Source: Hamiltosporidium magnivora
Lineage: Eukaryota; Microsporidia; Dubosqiidae
Direction of reading: 5' to 3'
Length of the DNA: 10,127 bases
Assembly (NCBI GenBank): GCA_004325065.1
Contig: PITI01000631.1
Location: 1 to 10,127 of the forward strand
The translations under genes were made by a program, and so were the position numbers. Position 1 is the stretch's first letter; the number at the start of each line of letters is the position of its first letter. Below are positions 1 to 8,010 of the stretch, piece after piece. A model generated the notes under the pieces. It saw only the letters and a program-made list of their open reading frames with translations. It had not been told where the DNA came from and ran no database searches.

Positions 1-1296
1 GAGGCTGTAAATTATATTGTTGGAAAAGATGGCCATATAGCCATTTTCTACAACTCAGATGCCAGTCCACTGGTTCCAAATATTTTTTCAAGATATATAG
101 ATGAAATATATGAAGAAAACAAATCAAATATTTTTGTGCGCACAGGTGAAGTATCTTGTTATGATCAAGATAAAAAGTTTTTCGTTCAGTTTTATCAAGA
201 AAGAAGTAAATTAGAAAATTTTACAATCACAAAATCATCAATCCAAACATATATCTACACTGAATTAATCAATGCTTTTTTATCATTCATTTTTTATATT
301 ATAAATTTTTCAGAATTAAAGAATATAAAAATTCATCTTTCAAATACCTGTATTAAGGATTTCAACATACGTGAATCCGAACTACTAAACAATATAACTA
401 AAATGACCATTGTCGATTCTACATTTGATGCTATTTTTTTGTCGAAAATTCTAATGTTCCCTTCCTTAAAAGAAGTTTCTTTTAATGATTGCTGTGTTAA
501 ATTTTTGAAAAACGAAGTCGATTTTAATGTAAACAAAAAAATTGAAAAACTTTATCTCGTAAATTCTTCGGTGGATGACCAGTATCATTATGTTAAATTT
601 ATAAATCATATTCTCAATTTGAAAATCCTAGATATTAATATTTATAGTAGTTCTAGAAATTCAAATATTTTTTCAATAAAGACAGATACTATTAATATAA
701 AATTATTCCATCTGAGGTCATTGAAATATTCTGCTACTTCTTTTTCTGATTATGCAGAGCCGATTTTCCCAAAACTTCCATATATTTTACAGATTGAACT
801 TGGATCTAACTTTCCTAAAGGTACACTTCATAGGATATTTTATCAGAATTATTTTGGTAGTCTAAAAAGATTAAAGTTTGATGGGGCTCACTTAGGAAAA
901 GAAGATGAATTTGCATTCGGAAACTATATAAATCTTCTTTCATTGTGTTTCTCTGGATATTCTAAATGCTCGGAAATAAAATTTTCGGAACTTTTCGATT
1001 CAAATAATATATATTCATTGCAGGAATTAAAACTTCCCGATATTGAAATTACTTGTTTGGATTTGCAATTTCTTTCAAAAATCAATTGCTTGAAAAAGAT
1101 TTATATTTATAGTTTAGCATCACAAGTCCATATTATAAATTTCCTTAAATTGTTATTGTTTGTCCAAGAAATTCAAATTAAAAAATTATCGGTTTATGGG
1201 AATGAAATATATGAACAATTTGGTACAAAACCTGTATATTTGATATGGATGAATAATTATGAGAATCTTAAATATTTGAGCAGATGTGTTGAATAA
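1..1296 (+). CDS. Leucine-rich-repeat protein, 5' partial
   Basis: The frame is open from base 1 to TAA at 1294-1296, giving 431 residues with no in-frame ATG in the first 45 codons, so the true start lies before the window; the GTG at 136 is only an internal valine codon. From about residue 150 the protein is a series of irregular leucine-rich repeats, each a short beta-strand-like segment: FPSLKEVSF (153), IEKLYLVNSSV (181), LNLKILDI (205), LRSLKY (238), LPYILQIELGSN (259), FGSLKRLKFDGAHL (285), YINLLSLCFSG (309), IYSLQELKLPDIEI (337), INCLKKIYIYSL (361), VQEIQIKKLSVYGNEI (388). Spacing of about 23-30 residues fits the fold. A hydrophobic stretch near residues 90-102 could be buried or a membrane segment. 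Such proteins mediate protein-protein contacts and form large families in some microsporidia; specific function unknown. Codon use is less AT-extreme than in the helicase-like gene at the other end of the window. Confidence 0.8.
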   Translation, partial: EAVNYIVGKDGHIAIFYNSDASPLVPNIFSRYIDEIYEENKSNIFVRTGEVSCYDQDKKFFVQFYQERSKLENFTITKSSIQTYIYTELINAFLSFIFYIINFSELKNIKIHLSNTCIKDFNIRESELLNNITKMTIVDSTFDAIFLSKILMFPSLKEVSFNDCCVKFLKNEVDFNVNKKIEKLYLVNSSVDDQYHYVKFINHILNLKILDINIYSSSRNSNIFSIKTDTINIKLFHLRSLKYSATSFSDYAEPIFPKLPYILQIELGSNFPKGTLHRIFYQNYFGSLKRLKFDGAHLGKEDEFAFGNYINLLSLCFSGYSKCSEIKFSELFDSNNIYSLQELKLPDIEITCLDLQFLSKINCLKKIYIYSLASQVHIINFLKLLLFVQEIQIKKLSVYGNEIYEQFGTKPVYLIWMNNYENLKYLSRCVE

Positions 1297-1297
1297 A
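1292..1297 (+). terminator. AATAAA polyadenylation signal overlapping the stop codon
   Basis: AATAAA spans the last bases of the final sense codon and the TAA stop of the leucine-rich-repeat gene. Overlap of the poly(A) signal with the stop codon is common in compact microsporidian genes. Assignment is by motif and position only. Confidence 0.5.
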
Positions 1298-1600
1298 GGT
1301 TTAAATTTTTAAAACTATTAATTTCTTTTATTTTTGCACACAATAGATTTTTCTTTCAGTTCAAATTATAAATTTCATAAAAATTTTTTTGATTCATTAT
1401 AATGTTACTCGATGATACAAAAGCAAGTCATTTATGTGTCGGTTTGAAAATTTTTTTTTAAGATTTGAATATTAGTTATTATTTCCAGCACAATTTCTGC
1501 TACCAAAACCAATTTACAAATAAACAATTTATGAAATCCTGCTTATTGATGTTCATTAGGTAGAAATAAAATACACATATGCCTTGATTTCTGAATATAT
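1298..1600. other. AT-rich spacer, no gene recognised
   Basis: Stops occur in all frames and I see no RNA gene. Poly(T) runs, such as the one near 1450, and general AT richness are the only features. Confidence 0.6.
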
Positions 1601-2169
1601 ATCACCCCCTATTATCAAAAATTTATGTCAAATTGTCTTAATTCTTGAATTAGAATCTTATTACCATTCATCCTTGGCACTACAGCCTTGCACAAGCCTT
1701 TTAATCCCTCAGTAATGCCGCCTACCATCCCTTTTAGAGGGATTGTTTGCCTGTTTTGGGTTTGGTAAAAAGGTGGGATTAAAGAGTGGGTTGTTAGGCT
1801 TAAGCTCAAATTCTATTTTAAAATCAATAATTATAAACGTCATTTATCGTTTTTTTCATTATATGATATATTCTAAACTCTCGATTAAAACCGAACTTAA
1901 CAAAGGGTTTCTATCTTTAATACCTTATATTCAATTCCTTTAACTAATACGATTCTCGCTTCTAAATTTAAATATTCTTATAAATTCTATTTTTTATTTA
2001 TAAATTTGATTTAAACTTTCTATCTCTCTAATATATTTTTCCCACAATTTCGATAACTTATCTTAAACCGAAAATGTATCTTATTTCTTTTCGTTCTTCC
2101 GCGGTGGTTATGTCATCTAAATAAGAGGTAAAATGTTTTTTTTTTCTGTTCCAACACCATCTTCCTTAT
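1601..2169. other. Spacer with GC-richer island and short opposing open frames
   Basis: About 1660-1810 is clearly richer in G and C than its surroundings. It holds two overlapping short open frames on opposite strands: 64 codons on the minus strand (1809-1615, containing GGITEGLKGLCKAVV) and 66 codons on the plus strand (1743-1943, containing GFGKKVGLKSGLLGL). I recognise neither as a known family and do not call a gene. The island could be an untranslated tail of the decayed retroelement that follows on the minus strand, or a fragment of another repeat. The rest (1810-2169) is AT-rich with no recognised feature. Confidence 0.35.
1676..1743 (-). repeat. Nested inverted repeats, possible structured RNA
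   Basis: GGCACTAC (1676-1683) pairs with GTAATGCC (1712-1719). On the minus strand this is eight pairs including one G-U; on the plus strand it has an A-C mismatch, so the minus strand fits better. Inside, AGCCTTG (1684-1690) and CAAGCCT (1693-1699) pair with one mismatch across a two-base loop. Next to it ATCCCT (1727-1732) and AGGGAT (1738-1743) form a perfect six-pair hairpin, and AATCCCT at 1703-1709 can compete for AGGGATT at 1738-1744. The structure lies downstream, on the same strand, of a decayed R2-like element; such elements have folded 3' untranslated RNA, so this could be a remnant. That link is inference. Confidence 0.35.
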
Positions 2170-3430
2170 TATTACTTACTTTAAATGAGGTTTAAGTTGT
2201 TAATGATTCTCTTTTGTTCAATAACACTTAATAGAGTTTTCTCCCAACCATCTTCGGCATGCTTCTAGAATCAAGTCCTTTTGTCAATTAAAAGAAATTG
2301 TTTCAACTCTGATTGAGTATTATAGATTGAATAATTTCCTCTACATTAATGGTTATTTGTGGTCTTTAAACATACTTCTTATGATATTTTGTTACAATAC
2401 CCGTCCTAGGTTATCCCATAAGAAATTTCCTCTACCTTACATTTATAACTAAGACCAAAGTTATTTAAAATAGCCATGCTTTTTATGTTTTTAGCTTCAA
2501 CTATTTGAAGTATAGCTTGAGAAGTGATTCAACCTCAACGAGGGTGAAAATACTCGGTCTATTGTCTAAAATAAACACGTCAGGTCTATTGTTCTAAACC
2601 TGACATCAGTTTTTGTTTGGTATCTACTAAATCTCTGCATAGTCGATATTAAGAGTTTATTGGAGAGAGTGGCTCTTAATTCGTTTTGTAAGGCTATAAA
2701 CAATATGTATTTGTACTAGTAAAGGTATGCCATCATCCCAGTTCATTTATTCTTCCAGTATAGTCATAATCAAGAATTTAGTACTTCTTGCCAAATGGTC
2801 TTCTGTTTTTTTAGGTGTATTGTTGTGTTGATACATAACATATGGTCATCAGAATACATTTCTATTCTGAAAATAGAAGAACACTGCCTCATCACGTGGT
2901 CTTACACATCCTTTCTGAAATCATCCTAAGAAGTTTTCTAAACTTACCAGCTCGGGATTTTTAGCCTTATATGCTTACATCGTAGTTTTCGGTTTTTGAT
3001 TTCGTTATATAAATTAGCTAGGTGATCTTCTCTAATTTCTTAACCGTAACTTCTTCTTCAAACCCGTATTTTAGTTTTAAAAGTTTATTTTAGTACAAGG
3101 TGAGTTTTGTTATTGCTCTCAACGTTTCAGATTTCTGCTTTTTTAGCCGATGTAGTTTAAAATTTTTCCAGACAATACAAGGGTTTCAAAATCATATGTT
3201 TCGTTTTTGAACTAAACACTATTTAAACCTCTTACATGTTTATTAAAGGAAGGTATAGGCTTTATTAACATTCTGAGCAGATTTATTTTATTCTTTACTA
3301 AACTACTCGTTGATGCGTATTAGTATCGGTTATCCTAGTATGGTTCCATCGTTTAAAATAAAAAGTATCTTATTTACAAAGCTTATTTAAATCATCCATC
3401 CTCGACGCTCGTCTTTCTTAAAAAGCTTTG
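2170..3430 (-). mobile_element. Decayed R2-like non-LTR retrotransposon, copy 1
   Basis: No long frame survives, but minus-strand pieces in changing frames read in the order of an R2-type pol C-terminus. In order: a degraded Y-L-G-I-P-like site (about 3340-3324; one-base losses), NVNKAYTFL (3272-3246), a lysine-rich linker with KSETLR (about 3140-3110), EDHLANLYNEIKNRK (about 3032-2985), PRDEAVFFYFQNR (about 2900-2860) near a poor zinc-knuckle region, EDHLA (2803-2789), a frameshift to YDYTGR (2771-2751), then RPDVFILDN (2587-2561) with VEVE (2539-2528), LQIVEA (about 2512-2495), YKCKVEE, and GIVTKYHKKYV (2401-2369). RPD followed after 14 residues by E matches the restriction-like endonuclease of R2-clade elements (PD-x12-14-D/E). 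In a live element this protein nicks the target and primes reverse transcription. Many stops and frameshifts show it is dead. The 5' part is missing, cut off where copy 2 begins. Boundaries are approximate. Confidence 0.6.
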
Positions 3431-3439
3431 GTTATTTAT

Positions 3440-3477
3440 GCGTAGTGGCATATTTAAAAAACACACTACGACGCCAC
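3440..3477. repeat. Inverted repeat in the junction between retroelement copies
   Basis: GTAGTG (3442-3447) pairs perfectly with CACTAC (3464-3469), and GC (3440-3441) can add two pairs with GC (3473-3474) across a three-base bulge. GTGGC (3445-3449) can alternatively pair with GCCAC (3473-3477). It lies about 140 bases past the last recognisable coding motif of copy 2 on the minus strand, so it may belong to that copy's 3' untranslated tail. Confidence 0.3.
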
Positions 3478-3479
3478 AC

Positions 3480-4810
3480 CCAACTCTCTTTGGCTTTTGT
3501 TCCTGACTCAAGTTTCTTTGTTGATCAGAATAAATTATTTTGAATGTTTTTTTGTGTCCTATGAACTTGAGTTGATGGCATAAATATGGGTATCTGAAGT
3601 TTTTTGGTGGGATATATTGTAGTACTTCGTCATGATAGCGACCCTGGGCATAATTATGGATTTTTACAACGCTAATTTAAAAAAACATAAGTATTTCATC
3701 TAAGAGTCATGATTATACGAGTTTTCAGTTTCAACTATTTGCAGTGAATCTCGTAAAGTAATTATTTCTTTAAAAGCGTATCCATATTTATATTCTTATC
3801 TAAAATTTTTTCGGCGTATTTTGCTAAATTTCGAAAATATTTTTTATCCCCGTGTCCAGTCTTAATCAACATATTCATTTTCAAGACATAAATTCACATC
3901 TATTTAGAAGAATTTGGTTTATGCATCTAAAGACTTAATTATACCGCTCAGTGTAGTTCTGCCTGTATATTTTCACAATAAAATTGCTAAATGATCCGAT
4001 GTCTTAACAGATTGATCACTGTTTGAAACTTTCATTCTGAACCCCTCAGAAAATATCTCTATTCTGGATATAGCAAAAAACTGCTTTATCGCATGCTCAC
4101 ATATTCCTACTTAGCCATTTTGAAATTCCCTGACACATAAAAGCACTTTTTTTCTTGTCCGTTGCATTAATGTGGTTTCCACTTTTCAATTTCGTTTTAT
4201 AATTTTGCAAGTTGCAGCTCTCATAAATTATTTTTGAATAGATCTTCTTCAAGCCTATATCCATATAGTTTTAAGAAAACTTTTGGCTAGAGGTAGATAC
4301 TCCATTAGAACTATCATTTGCAATGAGTGTGTATAATTGGTGTGAAAATAATTGTTCCCATTTTAATGGAATAAAAACAACAATAGATCTACAGGCTAAT
4401 CCTCTATAATCCGAGTTAAACAGATTTAAAGAGGAATGTAATAAATATTTAAATCAAGAAACGTTATACCAAGGTACCTTACTATATTTAAAACCTTTCA
4501 TTTTATATATTAAACTCTTAATACTTTCTAAAAATGTTTTCTCTGCTTGAGTCAAAATTTTTTAATTCGAGATTAAATGTTATTTTAAGATATTTTGCTC
4601 TCTATATTTTTTTTTCGATTTACCACATTCTCTCATAATCCGCTTGATTTATATGGTTCCATCGAATCATCGCTGGTAATTTTACCATGCAAAAACAAAG
4701 AATCTGAAATGTCGCATATCTATTAATTTGCAACTTTGTCTATTTGCTAGATATTTTAAACTATTTATAAAAATGTACCGTTTTTTCTTATACAACACAA
4801 CTTAATGTTT
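3480..4810 (-). mobile_element. Decayed R2-like non-LTR retrotransposon, copy 2
   Basis: This minus-strand fossil parallels copy 1 at an offset of about 1.15-1.25 kb and reaches further into the reverse transcriptase. Pieces in order: INSLKY (4768-4751), FRFFVFAW (4708-4685) where the F-A-D-D active site would be, DDSMEP shortly after in another frame, RYLGITF (about 4479-4459), then DKAVFCYIQNRDIF (about 4085-4045), SDHLA (3999-3985), KYTGR (3972-3958), NTPKK (about 3820) where copy 1 has its endonuclease N-RPD, DSLQIVETE (3753-3727), and MTKYYN (about 3634-3617). Both the reverse transcriptase aspartates and the endonuclease aspartate appear lost and stops are frequent, so it is inactive. 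It may extend a few hundred bases beyond 4810, but I cannot follow it there. The 3' boundary towards 3480 is also approximate. Confidence 0.55.
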
Positions 4811-6860
4811 TTTTCAGCCCTAATCTGTATTTATATGCATATCATTCTAGTATTTGAACCAAGGAAACAATTTAGCATTATTTCTGTGTACAATTACCGA
4901 ATATATGGCTATAATCTCGCAGAATTTTGTAGCAATACCTTCACAAGGCACAAAACATTGAAAACTTAGATTCGTATTTATCAAAAAAGCGTAGGCGTAA
5001 AAAATCAAGTCATAGTTACTTTATTATTGTTATCCTTAATTCGAGGTATATTGTATGAGATAAGTGATACGAACTTCAATAATTAAAAAATCCTTTATTT
5101 TCTTTTAAGAAAAAATCCATCGGGGCTACTATAAATAATTTCAGCATTTTTTTCTATCCATTGTATTTAAATTTATTCTTGCACTTTAATTTAAAAAATT
5201 ATTAAATAAATGAACTCCTCTTTTGTTTTAAAGACGCAAATACTGTTTGATATATTTAGAAGAAAAATACAGGCTAAAAATACATCAATCCAATATCTAA
5301 TATAATCATATTTGTATATTTTCTTCGGAAAGCTCGAACCAATTCTCTAAATTTCCAATTAAAGTTTAATCCCATCATAATTTTAAAATATACAAAATAA
5401 GCTTTCACTAAAAAACAGATACCATTCCAACCTAGTTTTTATTATATATTATAAGATAAATCATTATACAAACATGTTGCAATAATTAATTCAAATCCAA
5501 TTTACGTTTTATATGACTGTAAAATTCTTAAAATCATTTCATTTATCTTTTATTTTATTTTCTGATTTAATTTTGACGAAATTGTTTTCTAAAAAAAACT
5601 CCTTTAATCTCTTATTTTATTAGAAGAATTTTAAGCAATAAATAAAAAATAATTCACAAAAATCAAAAAATTGTTTAATAAAATACTTATTCTGAATTAT
5701 AGAAGTCTCAAATCAAAATAAGAATTAAATAAATTATTTTCAAAATAATACCAAAAATAAAAAGGTATTAAATATAAACATTGCTAAAGAAATAAATTGT
5801 ATGTCCTTTTTAAAATATTAAAATCAAAATTTAACTTTTTTTTAAAAATATTTGATTTCAAACTATAAATTTCAATTTTTTATTCCGATTGATCGACCAT
5901 CAAAATTTAAATATTTTCAAAAAATAAGAATGTGTCAGATACAAATTCCGAAGGACTATTAAACATATAATAGAACGGTTAGTAAAGTATAGGCGACTAG
6001 ATGTATAAAATACTTTGATATAACAAAACGATAAATAATATTGAAGGGTATTGTCTCAGAATTCTATTTATTTAAAATAAATTTAAATTCAAGTCTTAGA
6101 AAAAAAATTAGGAATCTTTTTTTTCAATACATTCTCTTAAATTAGAGTGCAGTAACAAATTCAAATAGAGAGGATAGAAAAAAATATTAAAATTCTTAAT
6201 AATAAATCCGATTTAACTATTTTATACAACAAAATAAATTTAAGAACTTTATTGAGTCGTAATCATTATCTCGAGGCAATCTACATCGAATCAAAGAAAA
6301 AAAGAAAGTACTAACGATGACTTTTTTAAGATTTTCTATATAATTCCTTTATAAATTAAATCTAATCCTTCAATATGCTATAACCCGAGAAATATTGGTA
6401 TAAGACATATCATATTTAATCCATTATTGGTCTAGTACCCGTAAAAAGATTTGTTAATCTATTTAAGCAATAGAAAAGTAGTTATATTTCCTTAAATAAA
6501 AAGAAAATGACTAAATATAACAAAAAAGTCTCTTTACCCACCAAAAATATGCTGCTAAATACTATAACGATTCTAATATGTAATTAAACTCCAAGAATTT
6601 TCTTAAAAACACACCGTAAAATGAGTGTATCTACAAAAAAGCACCAGAATTATTTATTTTTATTATCAGATAGAATAACAGAAATAAAGTATTAATTCAA
6701 AATACCAATAATAAATTAAGAATGCTTTGAAAGCAAAGAGTATTGAACATAATCCATAAATAATACCTTTGTGTATTACCAATTTAGTATTAAAGCATTT
6801 TTTATTCCTCATTTACTTCTAATTTAATTATTTAAATAAAATAAAAAATTCTTCTTTTCC

Positions 6861-6950
6861 ATAATTTAAATATTGATAAATATGAGTTTTGCTTTCTACA
6901 TATTTTTAAATTAAAAAATAAATTTTATTTTCTATAATTTAAATATTGAT
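6861..6950. repeat. 17-bp direct repeat pair
   Basis: ATAATTTAAATATTGAT occurs exactly at 6861-6877 and 6934-6950, 73 bases apart, and the bases just before each copy are similar (both run T-rich with TTTTC or TTTTCC). This looks like a local diverged duplication in AT-rich spacer; no function is implied. Confidence 0.4.
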
Positions 6951-7200
6951 TATAAAAATATTTTTTGTTCAAATATAAAAAAAAAAATTAATAAAAAAAA
7001 TTGAGATAAAAATATTATGAATTGGTAGAAAATGAAGAAATAAATGAGTTTATCTCAATAGAGGAAAGAATTAAACAACCTTTAACCATTATGAAATCCT
7101 TTTTTATATTACTATTATATCTTTAATAATTTGTATTTTCTATTTCCTATAATTTTCTAGTTTTTTCAAAATATTAATCCGATAATATATTTTATAAAAA

Positions 7201-7250
7201 ATTTAATAAAATTCTGCGTTAAAATATTTTTACCATTTTTATATGTTTTC
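7201..7250 (+). repeat. 50-bp direct repeat, upstream member
   Basis: This stretch matches 8369-8418 at 46 of 50 positions by eye, in the same orientation. The two members flank the histone H2B gene with about 1.17 kb between starts. It includes ATTTAATAAAATTCTG followed by GTTAAAATATTTTTA with one differing base between them. The origin is unclear: a dispersed repeat or an old duplication. Confidence 0.6.
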
Positions 7251-7495
7251 TTCTACCTCTTTAACCACTTTTGTCTCTTCTTCCAAATCCTAAAATTTAA
7301 TACAATATATATTTTCAAAAAATATTTAAAATTTCATAAAAAATAAGCAATTAGTTGTAATTTTAGTATTTTTCTTAGCTATTTGCAGATAGATTCTAAT
7401 ATAAATAAATTCTAAAACTAAGAATCCTATTTATAATTTAAAACGTTTGTATTAAATTCATTTTATTTTTTTACTTTTTCTTAAAAAAAAAACCT

Positions 7496-7554
7496 AAAAT
7501 TTCCCTCTTTTTTTCCCTCCAAATTTTCTATAAATAAATAAAAATGTAGCCCCC
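7496..7554 (+). promoter_or_regulatory. Microsporidian-type promoter of histone H2B
   Basis: A pyrimidine-rich tract (7501-7520) is followed by AAATTT (7521-7526), a TATAAATA box (7529-7536) and a CCCCC run (7550-7554) ending four bases before the ATG at 7559. AAATTT-like and CCC-like signals close to the start codon are described for microsporidian genes, with transcripts starting only a few bases before the ATG. An ATG directly followed by TAG lies at 7544-7549, between the TATA box and the C run; a very short leader would exclude it from the mRNA. Confidence 0.6.
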
Positions 7555-7558
7555 AATA

Positions 7559-7969
7559 ATGAAAAAAACCGTAGCAGAGAAAAGACCAGCAACAAAAGCA
7601 CCAGCAAAATCAGTTTCTCACGATTCTCAAGGAGCAGCTGAACCTAAGAAAAAGAAAAGAGGACACAAGACAGATTATCATGGTGTAATCTTTAGAAGTT
7701 CTGTAAAAAGAATATCTAAAGTTTTATATGCTGAACCACCACAGATTAGTTCAAGTGCACTCGAATGTTTTTCATGTATTGCATTGGATATTGTTGAAAG
7801 TATCAGTGACTGTGCCGCTGGATTAGCTAAAAAAGTCAACAAACAAACAGTCGGTGCTGATGATATCATAGCTGCCTTTGATATTTGTTATCGAGGTGAA
7901 TTGGCACAACAGACTCTCGTCGAAGTTAAGGAATTAGTAGCTAAAAGTCAAATGAAAGTTGCTAAGTAA
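7559..7969 (+). CDS. Histone H2B
   Basis: A 136-residue core histone that pairs with H2A in the nucleosome. The N-terminal tail (1-38) is rich in Lys, Ala and Pro and ends in a basic KKKKR patch (30-34) that can serve as nuclear import signal. The histone fold follows: helix 1 at about 43-56 (FRSSVKRISKVLY), loop with ISSSAL (63-68) matching the ISSKAM of typical H2B, long helix 2 at about 69-93, loop around K95-T97, helix 3 at about 99-109, and the H2B-specific C-terminal helix beginning RGELAQQ (112-118), equivalent to PGELAKH. K129 sits 16 residues after the Gly of GELA, exactly where the ubiquitinated lysine of yeast H2B lies. The fold is more divergent than in most eukaryotes (two cysteines and little of the usual helix 2 sequence), as expected of fast-evolving microsporidia. 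The ATG at 7559 is the first in frame and sits right behind the CCCCC signal. Codon use is more balanced than in the helicase-like gene, fitting high expression. Confidence 0.9.
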   Translation: MKKTVAEKRPATKAPAKSVSHDSQGAAEPKKKKRGHKTDYHGVIFRSSVKRISKVLYAEPPQISSSALECFSCIALDIVESISDCAAGLAKKVNKQTVGADDIIAAFDICYRGELAQQTLVEVKELVAKSQMKVAK

Positions 7970-7974
7970 ATAAA
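7969..7974 (+). terminator. AATAAA polyadenylation signal at the H2B stop
   Basis: AATAAA begins on the last base of the TAA stop codon. A GT-rich stretch follows at about 7982-8010 (GTAGTTGGTTGTTT, then TTGTTATGTTGT), suitable as downstream element. The arrangement repeats that at the end of the leucine-rich-repeat gene. Confidence 0.55.
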
Positions 7975-8010
7975 GAAAAAGTAGTTGGTTGTTTAAATTG
8001 TTATGTTGTA

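Larger units (their letters stand above)
4811..7480. other. Long AT-rich region without recognised genes
   Basis: No frame of useful length exists on either strand, and I found no tRNA or rRNA signature. The first few hundred bases may still be older reverse-transcriptase sequence of copy 2. From about 5200 the sequence becomes extremely AT-rich. Two short coding-like patches stand out without being callable: an open stretch at 7010-7126 (plus strand; acidic, contains ELVENEEINEFISIEERI) and a short minus-strand stretch at about 7295-7240 (DLEEETKVVKEVEENI). They could be decayed gene scraps or chance. Confidence 0.5.

Noticed and set aside
333..536. 67-codon minus-strand frame inside the leucine-rich-repeat gene
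   Set aside because: It is a shadow of the plus-strand coding sequence, with no signals of its own.
136..1296. GTG at 136 as start of the leucine-rich-repeat gene
   Set aside because: The same frame is open back to base 1 with coding-like sequence, so the gene is simply cut by the window edge.
1615..1809. 64-codon minus-strand open frame as a gene
   Set aside because: It overlaps another short frame on the opposite strand and an inverted-repeat cluster, has no recognisable promoter signal and matches no family I know.
7010..7126. Acidic open stretch on the plus strand
   Set aside because: About 38 codons with no initiating ATG in the coding-like part and no neighbouring frame to join; it may be a gene scrap or chance.
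7240..7295. Short minus-strand coding-like patch preceded by TTTTAG, like a splice acceptor
   Set aside because: Only 16 codons follow before a stop and no matching donor or upstream exon is visible.
4811..7480. tRNA or other Pol III genes in the AT-rich spacer
   Set aside because: I looked for GGTTCGA-type B boxes and cloverleaf stems and found only partial chance matches such as the one near 6285.
7678..7869. 63-codon minus-strand frame inside H2B
   Set aside because: It lies entirely antisense within the histone fold coding region and is explained by it.
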